Source: Pseudomonas sp. SJZ074
GTDB taxonomy: Bacteria > Pseudomonadota > Gammaproteobacteria > Pseudomonadales > Pseudomonadaceae
Length of the DNA: 64,000 nt
NCBI RefSeq assembly: GCF_007828215.1
Contig: NZ_VIUE01000004.1
Span: forward strand, 124,001-188,000
Direction: 5' to 3'
Numbering within the stretch: position 1 is the stretch's first letter; every line of letters starts with the position of its first letter. Shown here piece by piece: positions 18,790 through 28,672 of this stretch. The position numbers and the translations under genes are program-made. The notes beneath the pieces are model-generated. The model was not told where the DNA came from. It made no database searches and saw only the letters and a list, made by a program, of their open reading frames with translations.

Positions 18790-21744
18790 TCAGCGCATCT
18801 GCGCATAAGGCGTTATAGGTTCCACCGGCAACGGCAGGTTGCCCTGCCAAGGATCGAAGGTATAGCGCAAGTAAAGCAGCGCGCGGCTCGGCGCGTACTC
18901 CTCACTGTGTTGCCATGCCAGCCCACCGCCCAGCACGAGGTGGTCGGACAGACGACGCTCCACCCATCCTTGCAGACGAACGTTGGCGCCGCTGGTGCTG
19001 CTGCCGGCTTTCACCTGGCTGATATCGTCGGCAATCAGGCCCGCCTGTTCGATACCACTCAGCCATTTCGCTCCCGCGCCTTCGAGCGGATAAAGCGCAC
19101 TGGCCTCGGTCCGCGCGTACGACCAGCCGAATGAACTGTCCAGGCGCACCGACCAATCGGCATTGCGCCAGGCATAATTCAACGGCACCCCCACCGAGTA
19201 GTATCGCTGGGGGCTGTAGTAACCGCCCTGCCCCAAGGTGAATTCGCTCAAATCCTTGTCATACCCCCAGTACATCAGGTTCAGACCGGAGGTCAGACGT
19301 TCGTCGGCGCGGTCGATCACGTGGTAATAGTAGCCGCCCATGGCGGAACGTCGTTGGTTATCGGCCACATTTTCGCCCCGCAACCAGTGCGCGCCGAGGC
19401 TACCCCAGAAACCATCCACGGCACTGGTGGCATGACTGACGTCAAGGCTCAGGCCATTGCTGGTAACACCGCCCCAACGCACGCCGCTGACAGGGTCGAC
19501 GGCACCGGCATGGGACAGCAGCGAATCGCTCACGGGACGGCGAGACGCCGTCAGTTTCCAATTCAGGGTGCGCCAGTCACTGGCAAAGCTGACGCCGCCC
19601 AACCAATTCGAGACGGGGAATCCTTCGGCGGAATGCCCGACGTCCAAGGCCCAGTGCTCATCGTGCCAGCCGACGGCCATCGTATGGCCACGGGCGCGTT
19701 GGGTGTCGCTCCGGCAGCCGTCGGACACCACAGCCCCGCTTGCCCGGTCGCGCAAGCGGATCGCGCAGGTGCCGAACCGCTCTCGGTGCAGGCCATCGGT
19801 ATCGGTGTCGAATCGGCCGGCATCGAGATCGATATTTTCCACCTGGACAAAGCCCTGGCCGGCGGCGACGGGGGCGTCGATGCGCAAAATGGAGGTCTGG
19901 GCCAGCAGGTCGGAGGTGCCCGGCGTGGTGTTGTCGGAACGCCAGGCGATGTCGTGGTAGAGATGCACGGTGGGGTTCTGCTGCTGATACAGCGCGTCGA
20001 CTTCCTCGCGCAAACTGCGAGGCAACCCATCATCGCCGTCCTTTTTACGACTGGCCAGGGTCAGCGCACGGTCATCCCGTGGGCTGGCTTCGGCGTTGGT
20101 CAGCAAGCCCACTGCCGCCATCCCCCGGGCGTATTGGTCCAATGCCCGTTGCGGTTGGCGCCCGGCATTGAGCCGCGCGTCGTCGTGCAATGCATTGGCC
20201 TGCGCCAACGATCGGCGACGTTGCAACTGTTCGTTTAACTCATACATGGGCGGGCTCCAGGCCTTCGGCGCGATGCGCGCCAATGCCTGCAAAGCCTCGC
20301 TGTCTCGCCCATCGGCGCTCAGGTACAGGGCCTGGGCATAACGTGCCTCGGGATTGCTCCCTTGGCGCTGGAGCAACCGGCGCAGGCTGTCATCGGCCGC
20401 CTCCGTTTGCCCCAACGCTCGTTGTGCCTTGGCCAGCCGCAAAGCCAACCAGGGATTGTCCTCGTCGAGCGGCCGGGCCTCGAGCAAGAGGCGACTGACC
20501 TCGGCCCAATCGGACCGTTGCGTGGCGGCATCGGCCAAGGCGTTCAAGCGCGCGAGCCGCAGGCTTTGGCGCAACGTGACCAGATCCCGCGGCTGCCCAG
20601 GGGGCAAGCTGTCAAGAAATTGCTCAAGCTTTTGCGGCGACTGCTTCTGGTACAGATGCACCAGCGGCCATGTCACCGCCAGATTGTCCGGTTGCAAGCG
20701 GTGCGCCTGCAACAGCAAGGCTTCGGCGCCGATGTCATCGGCGTTGGCCTGGGCGACATCGGCCAGGCCGATCAGCGCCCTGGCGTCGTTCGGTTTCACC
20801 TTACGCGCCTGCCGGTAGGCCGTCCCGGCGGCGGCCAGGTCCTTGCGCTGCAAGGCCTTGTCACCCTGGCGCAGCCATGCCGAATAATGATCGACGGCTT
20901 TCACCACGCGTTGGCGTTTGGCCGCCGCCTGCCAGGCAGGATCAGCCAACTGTTGTTGCTGGCGCAGCAGTTGACCGGCGGCGGCGTCCTTGAGTGGCGA
21001 ATCGGGATAATGAGTCAGGAAGCCCTGCCAGCCCTGAACACTCGCGAGACTGACCGGCAGGCGGCCCAGATAGTTGTATTCCTGTTCGGCCGCAGCGCTG
21101 CTTGCCAGGGGATTGCTCGCCAGGCGATGCAGGATCGCCAGGCCCTGTGCGTCTCTTTTCTGGGCGATCAACAGATTGGCCAGCACCAGTTGCAACCCGA
21201 CATTTCCCGGGTACTGGCGATCCAACGCTTGCAAGTGCTCCAGGGCGATCGCTTGCTGCCCGGCCACGGCGCTGCGGACCCGCCAGTATTCAAGCGCGCT
21301 GGAAAGATCCGGCGGGGCATCGCCAAACAACTGCTGGTACGCCCCGATTGCTTCTTGTGCTTTCCCCGCCTGGGCCAACCTGCGCGCCTGACTCAGGCCT
21401 TTCTGTCCGTCCACGCTTTGCAACGTCAACAGGCTCCGGGCCTGGAGCAGTTCCTGGGAATCCGACGCCTGGCGCTGCAACCGCTCCAGCAGGCGCTCAG
21501 CCTGGGGCTGATCATGTTGCAGCAGCGCCTGGCGGATCCCGGCCACCAGCACCTGAGGCAGGTCGGGAGCGATGAGATTCAGGCGCGCCAAGGCGTCACG
21601 GACCAGGTCTTCGCGATAGAGCGCCTCGCCGACCCGCATCTGCTCCAGGAACCGTTGTTGCTGGTCAACGGGACCGGTCGACTGGGCCATGACAGGCCCG
21701 GACAACCCTGCCAACAACAGCGCCCACCTCGTTACTTTTTGCAT
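18790..21744 (-). CDS. bcsC: Cellulose synthase outer-membrane export protein BcsC
   Basis: Exports the nascent glucan through peptidoglycan and outer membrane. The 984-residue protein has a signal peptide (approximately MQKVTRWALLLAGLSGPVMA) and a long TPR superhelix to about residue 600. A typical TPR unit reads AAGTAYRQARKVKPNDARALIGLADVAQ. The C-terminal BCSC barrel region ends in ALLYLRYTFDPWQGN. It is shorter than the E. coli protein (about 1150 residues), which suggests fewer TPR repeats. The start overlaps the bcsZ stop by 13 bases. It is the last bcs gene; a histidine kinase gene follows closely. Confidence 0.95.
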   Translation of the reverse strand: MQKVTRWALLLAGLSGPVMAQSTGPVDQQQRFLEQMRVGEALYREDLVRDALARLNLIAPDLPQVLVAGIRQALLQHDQPQAERLLERLQRQASDSQELLQARSLLTLQSVDGQKGLSQARRLAQAGKAQEAIGAYQQLFGDAPPDLSSALEYWRVRSAVAGQQAIALEHLQALDRQYPGNVGLQLVLANLLIAQKRDAQGLAILHRLASNPLASSAAAEQEYNYLGRLPVSLASVQGWQGFLTHYPDSPLKDAAAGQLLRQQQQLADPAWQAAAKRQRVVKAVDHYSAWLRQGDKALQRKDLAAAGTAYRQARKVKPNDARALIGLADVAQANADDIGAEALLLQAHRLQPDNLAVTWPLVHLYQKQSPQKLEQFLDSLPPGQPRDLVTLRQSLRLARLNALADAATQRSDWAEVSRLLLEARPLDEDNPWLALRLAKAQRALGQTEAADDSLRRLLQRQGSNPEARYAQALYLSADGRDSEALQALARIAPKAWSPPMYELNEQLQRRRSLAQANALHDDARLNAGRQPQRALDQYARGMAAVGLLTNAEASPRDDRALTLASRKKDGDDGLPRSLREEVDALYQQQNPTVHLYHDIAWRSDNTTPGTSDLLAQTSILRIDAPVAAGQGFVQVENIDLDAGRFDTDTDGLHRERFGTCAIRLRDRASGAVVSDGCRSDTQRARGHTMAVGWHDEHWALDVGHSAEGFPVSNWLGGVSFASDWRTLNWKLTASRRPVSDSLLSHAGAVDPVSGVRWGGVTSNGLSLDVSHATSAVDGFWGSLGAHWLRGENVADNQRRSAMGGYYYHVIDRADERLTSGLNLMYWGYDKDLSEFTLGQGGYYSPQRYYSVGVPLNYAWRNADWSVRLDSSFGWSYARTEASALYPLEGAGAKWLSGIEQAGLIADDISQVKAGSSTSGANVRLQGWVERRLSDHLVLGGGLAWQHSEEYAPSRALLYLRYTFDPWQGNLPLPVEPITPYAQMR

Positions 21745-22847
21745 GCGTCCGCCCAGTTCGGCAGCAGCCGCCCTTGCTTGTCGAAACGATAGCGCCGCTC
21801 GTCCCAGCCTTGTCCGAACAAGACCAGGGACTGGTTGTAATAGGCGTCGGGCGCGGGCGGCTCCTGACGCAGCCGTTCACGTTGGATCTTCAAGCTTTCG
21901 CCGCCATCAGGTGTGCCGGCGAGCATCGGCAGCATGGCCGCGGAGAAACCCACGGGGCCCGTGCCGATATCGGTGCCGGCGCGGGTATCGAGTATTTCCG
22001 GCACCGCCCCCAAGCGCTTGATCAACGCCGGCATGGGTTGGAAATGCTCGAGCAACTCCCGCCTGCCCGGTGCTTGCTCGGCCAGCATGCCGAGCCACAA
22101 GTAGACCCGGATGGCGTCGTAGCTGCCCTTGGGGCCCGTCACGCTATCGACCACCCACCCCTGCCCCGTTCGCCACGACAACCAGTCGGGGGCCAGGCCC
22201 TGGGGGGAGCCCTCGATCAGCAACCGTTGCGAATTCTCGGCAAGCTCGGCCCAGATCGGTGCCACTTGGGCAAAGCGCGCCAGCAATTGCGGCGGCAGGT
22301 AACTGGGGTTCAGGCGCCAACTGTCGGCACTCTCGAAACCCTGCCCACCCGGCAGCAACATCAGCCCCAGCCCTGGCACTTTGCGCATGCTCTGCGCCGC
22401 GCTGAGCCAGAGCATATTGAGCCCCAGTTTTTCATAGTCGGGACGTCGCCACAGCCGACCGGCTTCCAACAAACTGTAGGCGATCCACAAGTCGGCATCG
22501 CTGGCGTTGTTGGGGTCCAGCACCTTCCACTGCCCCTCCTTGTCACGGCCCCATTGCCAGGCCGGCAATCGCCGAGACAAATCGCCGCCGGCCAGATTGT
22601 CCTGGGTCCAGCGCAACAACCGCTCGAAATTCACCCGATCATTGGCCACCAAAGCGAAGAACAGGCCATAGCTCTGCCCTTCCGATGTGGTGATCCGCTG
22701 ATCGGTGGATGCGTCGATCACCCGCCCCTCCGGGCTCATCAACGCCTGCCGGTAACCGTCCCAGGCTGGCCAACCGCACTGCGCCGCCTTTACCGGGGCC
22801 ATCACGCTCAAGGTCAACATCAACACCAGGAGCCCTCTCACGCCCAT
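21732..22847 (-). CDS. bcsZ: Periplasmic endo-1,4-beta-glucanase BcsZ (GH8)
   Basis: A 371-residue secreted cellulase that trims or disentangles the polymer during export. The signal peptide begins MGVRGLLVLMLTLSVMAPVKA. The mature start CGWPAWDGYRQALMSPEGRV and the TTSEGQSYGLFFALVANDR segment, with the catalytic-acid Glu of family 8, are both present, as is the aromatic-rich AWQWGRD region. The start at 22847 is fixed by a TGATG overlap with bcsB. The position between bcsB and bcsC is the standard one. Confidence 0.95.
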   Translation of the reverse strand: MGVRGLLVLMLTLSVMAPVKAAQCGWPAWDGYRQALMSPEGRVIDASTDQRITTSEGQSYGLFFALVANDRVNFERLLRWTQDNLAGGDLSRRLPAWQWGRDKEGQWKVLDPNNASDADLWIAYSLLEAGRLWRRPDYEKLGLNMLWLSAAQSMRKVPGLGLMLLPGGQGFESADSWRLNPSYLPPQLLARFAQVAPIWAELAENSQRLLIEGSPQGLAPDWLSWRTGQGWVVDSVTGPKGSYDAIRVYLWLGMLAEQAPGRRELLEHFQPMPALIKRLGAVPEILDTRAGTDIGTGPVGFSAAMLPMLAGTPDGGESLKIQRERLRQEPPAPDAYYNQSLVLFGQGWDERRYRFDKQGRLLPNWADACKK

Positions 22848-25141
22848 CACTCCCGTCCCGCCAGGCGCCGCCGGGCGATCCAACTGAGCGAGCGCCACAA
22901 CATGAATGCAATGAGCAGCACGATCAGCACCACCGTCATCGCCAACAGCACCGGGTGTTCGGAGAGCTGAAACCAAAGCAACAGCCACCACGGCAGATGC
23001 CCGACGAAGTACTGTTCGCCGACCTGGCTGCTCTCCACGCCACTGCTGCGTAGCAGCGCTACCGAACCCGCCACGGCGTCCATCTTCGCGCCGTCGGCGA
23101 GCGTATCGCGCAGCAACTGGTAATCGGCATCGTCGTGGGCAAGCAGCGCAACGATGCTGCGCTGCTCATGGAACGGCGACTTGAGGCCGACGAATGCGGC
23201 AATCGGCGCCTGGGCCGACACCTCGACTCGATGGGCCGCTTGCTCCCTGATGTCATTGAGCTGCCCGGCGCGCGCCGACGATCCGCTCGGCATCTGGTTG
23301 GAAGGCTCCAGCAACCAATCGTTGAGTTGATTGAGCATCAGATTCGCATTCGCGCTGTCGCCAACGCCCGCGCCCAGCCCTCCCATCACCAGCAGATCGG
23401 CGTCCGTGCGGGCCGCCACGCCCCAATCATCGGACAACTGCAGGCCCAGCGCCGGCGCGCCGGAGCGCGCGCCGATGGTTGCCAGGGTTTCAAGCAAGGT
23501 GCTGATCTCTACGGCGCTGCCCTGGGTCGGCACCATGACCAGGGTTTGCGACAGGTCGGCCATGCGATTGAACGGAAACCCGCTGCGAGCAAAAGCCTTC
23601 AGGTCCGGCATGGCGATGAAATGGTGATAGCCGGACAAATCCAGCGTCGAGTTTTCATCGATCGTCGACTGATTACTGGCCGGCAAGCTCGTCTGGCAAT
23701 GATCGCGTTGGGCACTGCCGATCGTGCTGGCGAAATTGAAGTCAAAACGCAGCGTGTTGCGCTCACCAACTTTCAACGCAGGCACGAACACCTTCTCGGT
23801 GGGGTTGGCCGGATCACTGGACAGCACCGCCAGCCTCAGCCCTTGCAGCTTCGAACTGTCATTGGCGGGCAATGGGAAACTGCTGATGAATTGATCGTTG
23901 AGACTGATGTTCAGCCGCGACTCATCCGTGACGACGCTGGGGGTATAGCGATAATTAAGCTTGAGGGGGATGCCCTGGCTGCGCCAGACAAACAGGTCCG
24001 GCGGCAGGTTCAAGTCGACGCTGATCGGCGCCGGCCGCAGACCGCTCGCCTGCAATTGCCCAGGGTAGCTGATCAGCTCGGCAAATCGAACCGGACGGTC
24101 GGTGCGAATCCAATTGGGTGCGTCGTAGGGTTGCCTCGGTTGCAGTTGCTGCACCTTGTCCACCGTCGCCCGCGAACCGCGCAGCAAATCGCCGCCAAGC
24201 GCCAATGCACGCGTTGCGACCAGCAGATCCTCGTCATTGCGACCGAGCACCAGCAGCACCTTGCTGTGCGGCGCGCGAGGGTTCTCGATGATTTGCAGCA
24301 CCGGGGCTTGTACTTTTGGAAAACGCTCCAGGTCAGCCAGGAATGACGGGCGGTGGTCGTTGGTCGCAAAGACGATGGCTGGCGTGGTCGCCGTCCCGTC
24401 GTCGGCCTCGGGCAACTGATCGAACAGCACCGGAAAACGCATGCCTCGCCAGCCGGCCCGACTGCCGAAATATGACGCCAGGACGCCCGCTGCGCGCTGC
24501 TCGCCCAATGTCGGTGCTGCTGCGAAAACCATGCTCAACGTCGGTTTTTCCTGGCCCCGCGCGTCGAAAAACGGCAGGGGGAAATACGCCAGGTCATTTT
24601 TCAGCGACAGCGCCTGTTCATGCAGTTCTATCTCGCTGCGGCGCCCGATATTGACCCATAACGCATTGTTGGCTGGGTCTTCGCAAATGTCCGTGTAATG
24701 GCCGATGAACTCCAGGCGCACCCGATTGAAATCGGTGATCAACAGCGGGTCGAGGGCCACATCGCGGAAGGTCTTGCGCCCGAGTTGGTCTTTTTCGATG
24801 GGCAGTGCGCTGACAAGCACGTCATTAAGATAGACCCGCAGATGGGACAGCACCGGCAGTAATGCCGGCGACGGGGTGTATTCCAGCCGCAACCTGGCGT
24901 CACTGGCGATGCGGTCGCGGCGCAACGAGAACTCGATCTGCTCACTGTCATGAATGCCCAGCAATAAGTTGTCGCCGGGTTGTCCCAACTGGCCGAAGCT
25001 GTAGGTATTGCTCCAGCTTGGGACCGGCCCAAGCTCTGGTGGCGCGCCTACCACAGGCGATACCAGGCCTTGGGCCTGCGCCTCACCAATGGCCAGCAGC
25101 GCCAGGCCGGCAACCAGGGATCTACGGAAATAGCGACTCAT
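22847..25141 (-). CDS. bcsB: Cellulose synthase periplasmic subunit BcsB
   Basis: Membrane-anchored periplasmic partner of BcsA, 764 residues; it guides the glucan and is needed for BcsA activity. A signal peptide (approximately MSRYFRRSLVAGLALLAIGE, then AQA) leads into alternating carbohydrate-binding and flavodoxin-like modules, for example LNLPPDLFVWRSQGIPLKLN. One C-terminal transmembrane helix (LLAMTVVLIVLLIAFML) follows an amphipathic stretch. The ATG at 25141 overlaps the bcsA stop as ATGA; the in-frame extension upstream is therefore not used. Confidence 0.95.
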   Translation of the reverse strand: MSRYFRRSLVAGLALLAIGEAQAQGLVSPVVGAPPELGPVPSWSNTYSFGQLGQPGDNLLLGIHDSEQIEFSLRRDRIASDARLRLEYTPSPALLPVLSHLRVYLNDVLVSALPIEKDQLGRKTFRDVALDPLLITDFNRVRLEFIGHYTDICEDPANNALWVNIGRRSEIELHEQALSLKNDLAYFPLPFFDARGQEKPTLSMVFAAAPTLGEQRAAGVLASYFGSRAGWRGMRFPVLFDQLPEADDGTATTPAIVFATNDHRPSFLADLERFPKVQAPVLQIIENPRAPHSKVLLVLGRNDEDLLVATRALALGGDLLRGSRATVDKVQQLQPRQPYDAPNWIRTDRPVRFAELISYPGQLQASGLRPAPISVDLNLPPDLFVWRSQGIPLKLNYRYTPSVVTDESRLNISLNDQFISSFPLPANDSSKLQGLRLAVLSSDPANPTEKVFVPALKVGERNTLRFDFNFASTIGSAQRDHCQTSLPASNQSTIDENSTLDLSGYHHFIAMPDLKAFARSGFPFNRMADLSQTLVMVPTQGSAVEISTLLETLATIGARSGAPALGLQLSDDWGVAARTDADLLVMGGLGAGVGDSANANLMLNQLNDWLLEPSNQMPSGSSARAGQLNDIREQAAHRVEVSAQAPIAAFVGLKSPFHEQRSIVALLAHDDADYQLLRDTLADGAKMDAVAGSVALLRSSGVESSQVGEQYFVGHLPWWLLLWFQLSEHPVLLAMTVVLIVLLIAFMLWRSLSWIARRRLAGRE

Positions 25142-27729
25142 GATGGGCTCACAGAACGAGAGGTAGACGAGAAGAATGAAGACGGCGTCCGCGGCAGATA
25201 ACTCAACAGCCATCCCACCAGCCGCAACGGCGGACCGGCCACACGGCGGACCCACAACGGCAGGAACTGATAAAGCTGGAAATAGCCCTTGGTACCGAGT
25301 TTGAAGATTTCGATCAGGCTGTGCAGCGGCCTGTCCGGCACATAGTTCTCACCCCAGTTCAACCAGGCATCGGCACGGGCAAAGGTGCACTGCACGAAAT
25401 CGATCTTTTGCCGGGTAGAGAGATGGGCGAAGTTGATGCCTACAAATTGCTTGTGGCTGCGGCTGACCAGGCCGGGGAACATGAATTCCCGCTTGTCACG
25501 CTGCATCAGCAACGAAATGCGACCACCGACCGGTAGCGCCAGCGGCACATCGATTTCCACACCGACACCGCCATCGGAATAGTCCACCAGCGTGCCAGGG
25601 TACGAGTGGCCACTGTCCAGCCGCACCGCGACAGGCAACCGGGTCTGGACCCGGTGCGTCTGGCGCACCTGGCGAACCTCGGCAGCCACCGCCACCGCGG
25701 CGCCGAGGATCAGCAGGTTGTAGATGACCCACAGCGAACTCACTAGCACCGTACCGATTTCATTGGCCGGCCCAGTGGACAAACGCCAACAGGCAAAACC
25801 CAATCCGATGATGTTCAGCCCCGCCAGGACCAGGTAGGGCCGGGCGATTTTCCAGTCGAACCGGTTGTGCTCCATCAGCCCGCCCTTGGCGGTGACATTG
25901 AAGGAGCCCTTGTTCGGGCTGAACAATGCCACCGTGGTCGGGCGGGCGATGTACCAGGCCAGGACGGTTTCGTAGACCTCGCCCCAGAACGTCTGTCGAA
26001 AGCGACCCTGCATGCGCGAATTGGTCAGGCTGGCATGAATCATCGGCGGCAATACATACAGCAGGATCATCATTGCCGGGGCATAGATGATGTAGACATG
26101 CAGCAGTAGGAAAGCCAGGGGCGCGCTCAGGAATACCAGCCGCGGCAAGCCGGCGAGAAAGTGCATCATTGCGTTCGCATAGCAGATCCGCTGGAAGAAC
26201 GTCAGGCCCTTGCCCAACAGCGGGTTGTCGGTACGAAAAATCTGCGCCATGCCCCGGGCCCAGCGAATGCGCTGGCCGATGTGGGCGGACAAGCTTTCCG
26301 TTGCCAGGCCGGCGGCCTGGGGAATGCGCACGTAGGCCGAATTCCAACCGCGGCGGTGCAGGCGCAAGGCGGTATGAGCGTCTTCGGTCACGGTTTCCAC
26401 CGCGAACCCGCCGATCTCATCCAGCGCCGAACGCCGCAGGACGGCGCAAGAACCGCAGAAGAACGCCGCGTTCCACATGTCATTGCCGTCCTGGATCAAG
26501 CCATAGAACAGCTCACCTTCGTTCGGCCGGTTGCGGAATACCGCGAGGTTGCGTTCGAAGGGATCGGCCGATAAAAAGTGGTGAGGTGTCTGCACCAGCG
26601 CCAATTTCGGATCGCGCAGGAACCAACCCACCGTCAGTTGCAGGAAGGACCGCACCGGCATGTGGTCGCAATCGAATATCGCAACCAGTTCACCGTCTAT
26701 GCGGCCCAAAGCGTGGTTGAGATTGCCGGCCTTGGCGTGGCGATTGTCCGGACGAATGATGTAGCCGACCCCCACCTCGGCGGCGAACTGGCGGAAGGTT
26801 TCGCGCTTGCCGTCATCCAGCAGATATATCCGTAGTTTGTCCTCCGGCCAGTCAATGCCCAGAGCCGCATAAACCGTGCCCCGCACGACCGAGAGGTCCT
26901 CGTTGTAGGTAGGAATCAATAGATCGACCGTCGGCCAACGGCGGGTATCGTCCGGCAACTGCGCCGGGTCGCGGTTCAGCGGCCAGCAGGTCTGGATGTA
27001 GCCAAAGATCAGCACGATCCAGGAGTAGGTTTCCGCCGCCAGCAATCCCAGGCCGCAGGCCAGGTCCAGGGGTTGATCCCAATTCAACGTCGAGGTGTAG
27101 CGCCACCACAGGTAACGGCAGGAAACGATGACGGACAGCACTACCATCAGCAACGTCGCAAACCTTCCGGGAATACCCCGCACCAGGAGTGCCAGGCCCC
27201 AGAGCAAAAGCCCGAAGACCAGTTGTTCCACGTAACCGAACGGCTCGGTGATGCACAACAGTGTCAGCAAAATCAATTGGATGAATAGAAAACCACCGAG
27301 CAGCCATTGGCGGTGCCGCTCCAGGCCTTTCCACCAATGGACACCTTGAGTGATGCGAGAGTGGTCACGAATGCGTCGAGTTTGTTGCTCAAGCGTTTTG
27401 CTCAGCCGTTCCCACCACGCTCGATGGAACGCAGAGGCTCGCGACCACCATTGATAGGCGCTTGAACGCTGCTCTGGCGTGACGGGGTATACCAACAGTA
27501 ACCACAGGCTCTGCAGGGCATAACGCAACGGGTCGCCGATGCTTGGCGTCTTGCCGGCCAACTGTGGATACCAGCGTTCTCGATGGTCCAGCAACTGTCG
27601 CCAGGCGGGCGATTCCAGGCGCAATATCGTCCAGGCCAGGAGACTCCACAGGGCCAGCAACAGCGCAACCAGTGGCGGACAATCATGTTCACCACGCAAT
27701 TGCCCATAGGGGAACCAACGTGCGATCAC
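25138..27729 (-). CDS. bcsA: Cellulose synthase catalytic subunit BcsA, c-di-GMP-activated
   Basis: Inner-membrane GT2 synthase polymerising UDP-glucose, 863 residues. N-terminal transmembrane helices precede the catalytic core: DDGKRETF (about 302), FDCDHMP (about 355), VTEDAH (about 448) and QRIRWARG (about 488). More helices follow, then a PilZ domain with RVQTR (about 691) and DYSDGG (about 716), matching the RxxxR and DxSxxG c-di-GMP ligands. All key residues are intact, so the enzyme should be active and c-di-GMP-dependent. The start codon is GTG, overlapping the bcsQ stop (GTGA). The long N-terminus of about 150 residues before the first conserved helices is of the enterobacterial type. 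Confidence 0.97.
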   Translation of the reverse strand: MIARWFPYGQLRGEHDCPPLVALLLALWSLLAWTILRLESPAWRQLLDHRERWYPQLAGKTPSIGDPLRYALQSLWLLLVYPVTPEQRSSAYQWWSRASAFHRAWWERLSKTLEQQTRRIRDHSRITQGVHWWKGLERHRQWLLGGFLFIQLILLTLLCITEPFGYVEQLVFGLLLWGLALLVRGIPGRFATLLMVVLSVIVSCRYLWWRYTSTLNWDQPLDLACGLGLLAAETYSWIVLIFGYIQTCWPLNRDPAQLPDDTRRWPTVDLLIPTYNEDLSVVRGTVYAALGIDWPEDKLRIYLLDDGKRETFRQFAAEVGVGYIIRPDNRHAKAGNLNHALGRIDGELVAIFDCDHMPVRSFLQLTVGWFLRDPKLALVQTPHHFLSADPFERNLAVFRNRPNEGELFYGLIQDGNDMWNAAFFCGSCAVLRRSALDEIGGFAVETVTEDAHTALRLHRRGWNSAYVRIPQAAGLATESLSAHIGQRIRWARGMAQIFRTDNPLLGKGLTFFQRICYANAMMHFLAGLPRLVFLSAPLAFLLLHVYIIYAPAMMILLYVLPPMIHASLTNSRMQGRFRQTFWGEVYETVLAWYIARPTTVALFSPNKGSFNVTAKGGLMEHNRFDWKIARPYLVLAGLNIIGLGFACWRLSTGPANEIGTVLVSSLWVIYNLLILGAAVAVAAEVRQVRQTHRVQTRLPVAVRLDSGHSYPGTLVDYSDGGVGVEIDVPLALPVGGRISLLMQRDKREFMFPGLVSRSHKQFVGINFAHLSTRQKIDFVQCTFARADAWLNWGENYVPDRPLHSLIEIFKLGTKGYFQLYQFLPLWVRRVAGPPLRLVGWLLSYLPRTPSSFFSSTSRSVSPS

Positions 27730-28451
27730 CTCAGTTCACCTTGGTGCGCCTGGCACCAGACCGCCAGGCTCAGTACGTCCTGGGCCACCAGGCTGTCCGG
27801 CGCATAGCGTCCCACCGGCTGCTTGCTGGCCAGCGCTTCACGCATCGCTTCATCGCTGTGCACCGTTATCGGCAACAGCCGCGCATCGTAGTGTTGACGC
27901 CAGATCAACGCCAGATCGCGTTGAATCTGGCTGGCCGGATCAAAACGATTGAGCAACAGGCTGTCCGCCCTCTCCTCCTCCTGCTGTTGCAGCAACACGT
28001 GACACGCTGCATCGGCTTCGACGATCTGAATCTGCAACTGGCACGACACAGCGTTATCCTGCCACGGCGAGCGCCGCGGCAAATCGAACAGGATCCAATC
28101 GAAATGCTCCGCCAAGACGTTCATACGTCGAGCCCAAAGTCCAGGCCGCTGGTCCAACGCTTGCGCCAGGCGCGCCCGGTCGGTCCCGATGAGACGACCA
28201 TGGGGCAGCACACTCAAATTCGGCGCAAGACTCCACACCTGGTCAGTCCAGTCCTGACCATCGAGCAAGGCTCGGGCCCATCCGCCGGTTTGCGTGACGG
28301 CAAGGTTGAAGTGCAGGCACAGCAGATTCTCCGGGCACATGTCCACCAGCAGTACGCGCTGCTCCAGGGTGTGCAGGGCATAACCGAGCGCCGCCAGCAA
28401 CGAACTGCTGCCGGTGCCACCACGTATCCCGTACAATCCCAACGAAATCAT
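27726..28451 (-). CDS. bcsQ: BcsQ, MinD/ParA-like ATPase of cellulose secretion
   Basis: A 241-residue SIMIBI-class ATPase that, with BcsR, supports assembly or polar placement of the synthase. The P-loop reads GIRGGTGSSSL: the usual GKT lysine is replaced by Ser. The proteobacterial BcsQ family shows a similar GGVGTT pattern, so this is probably normal for the family. Other supports are VLLVDMCPENLL (switch Asp) and FDWILFDLPRR. The ATG overlaps the bcsR stop, and its own stop overlaps the bcsA GTG. Confidence 0.93.
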   Translation of the reverse strand: MISLGLYGIRGGTGSSSLLAALGYALHTLEQRVLLVDMCPENLLCLHFNLAVTQTGGWARALLDGQDWTDQVWSLAPNLSVLPHGRLIGTDRARLAQALDQRPGLWARRMNVLAEHFDWILFDLPRRSPWQDNAVSCQLQIQIVEADAACHVLLQQQEEERADSLLLNRFDPASQIQRDLALIWRQHYDARLLPITVHSDEAMREALASKQPVGRYAPDSLVAQDVLSLAVWCQAHQGELR

Positions 28452-28672
28452 GCGGTCACCTGTGGCTCGTCGCGACGTACCAACGAGACCCGCGTGCCCG
28501 GCGCGTGCTGCGCCTGTTCCAACTCGGCGAACAAGGGCCAGCGCTCCACGGCGTGGCGCAGCTCCCTCTGGAGCGACACGTCGACGTACTTCAGGGCGGG
28601 CAATTGCAGTTCCACCTTCAATCGCGCGATGTCATCGGCCCGCTCGGTGCGCGACATCAGCCTGGCGCTCAT
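28448..28672 (-). CDS. bcsR: BcsR, small cellulose synthase regulator
   Basis: A protein of 74 residues. The core IARLKVELQLPALKYVDVS and AVERWPLFAELEQ correspond to the conserved part of enterobacterial BcsR, which pairs with BcsQ in the Bcs macrocomplex. The start at 28672 (MSARLMSR) is chosen because its ATG overlaps the bcsG stop as ATGA; a longer version from 28699 would overlap bcsG by 31 bases. Its presence marks this as an E. coli-type (bcsRQABZC plus EFG) cellulose system, not the Wss acetylated-cellulose type of P. fluorescens SBW25. Confidence 0.88.
   Translation of the reverse strand: MSARLMSRTERADDIARLKVELQLPALKYVDVSLQRELRHAVERWPLFAELEQAQHAPGTRVSLVRRDEPQVTA

Noticed and set aside
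27726..28451. BcsQ P-loop lacking the GKT lysine as evidence of a dead ATPase
   Set aside because: BcsQ proteins of the E. coli type also show GGVGTT-like loops, so the substitution is probably normal for the family.
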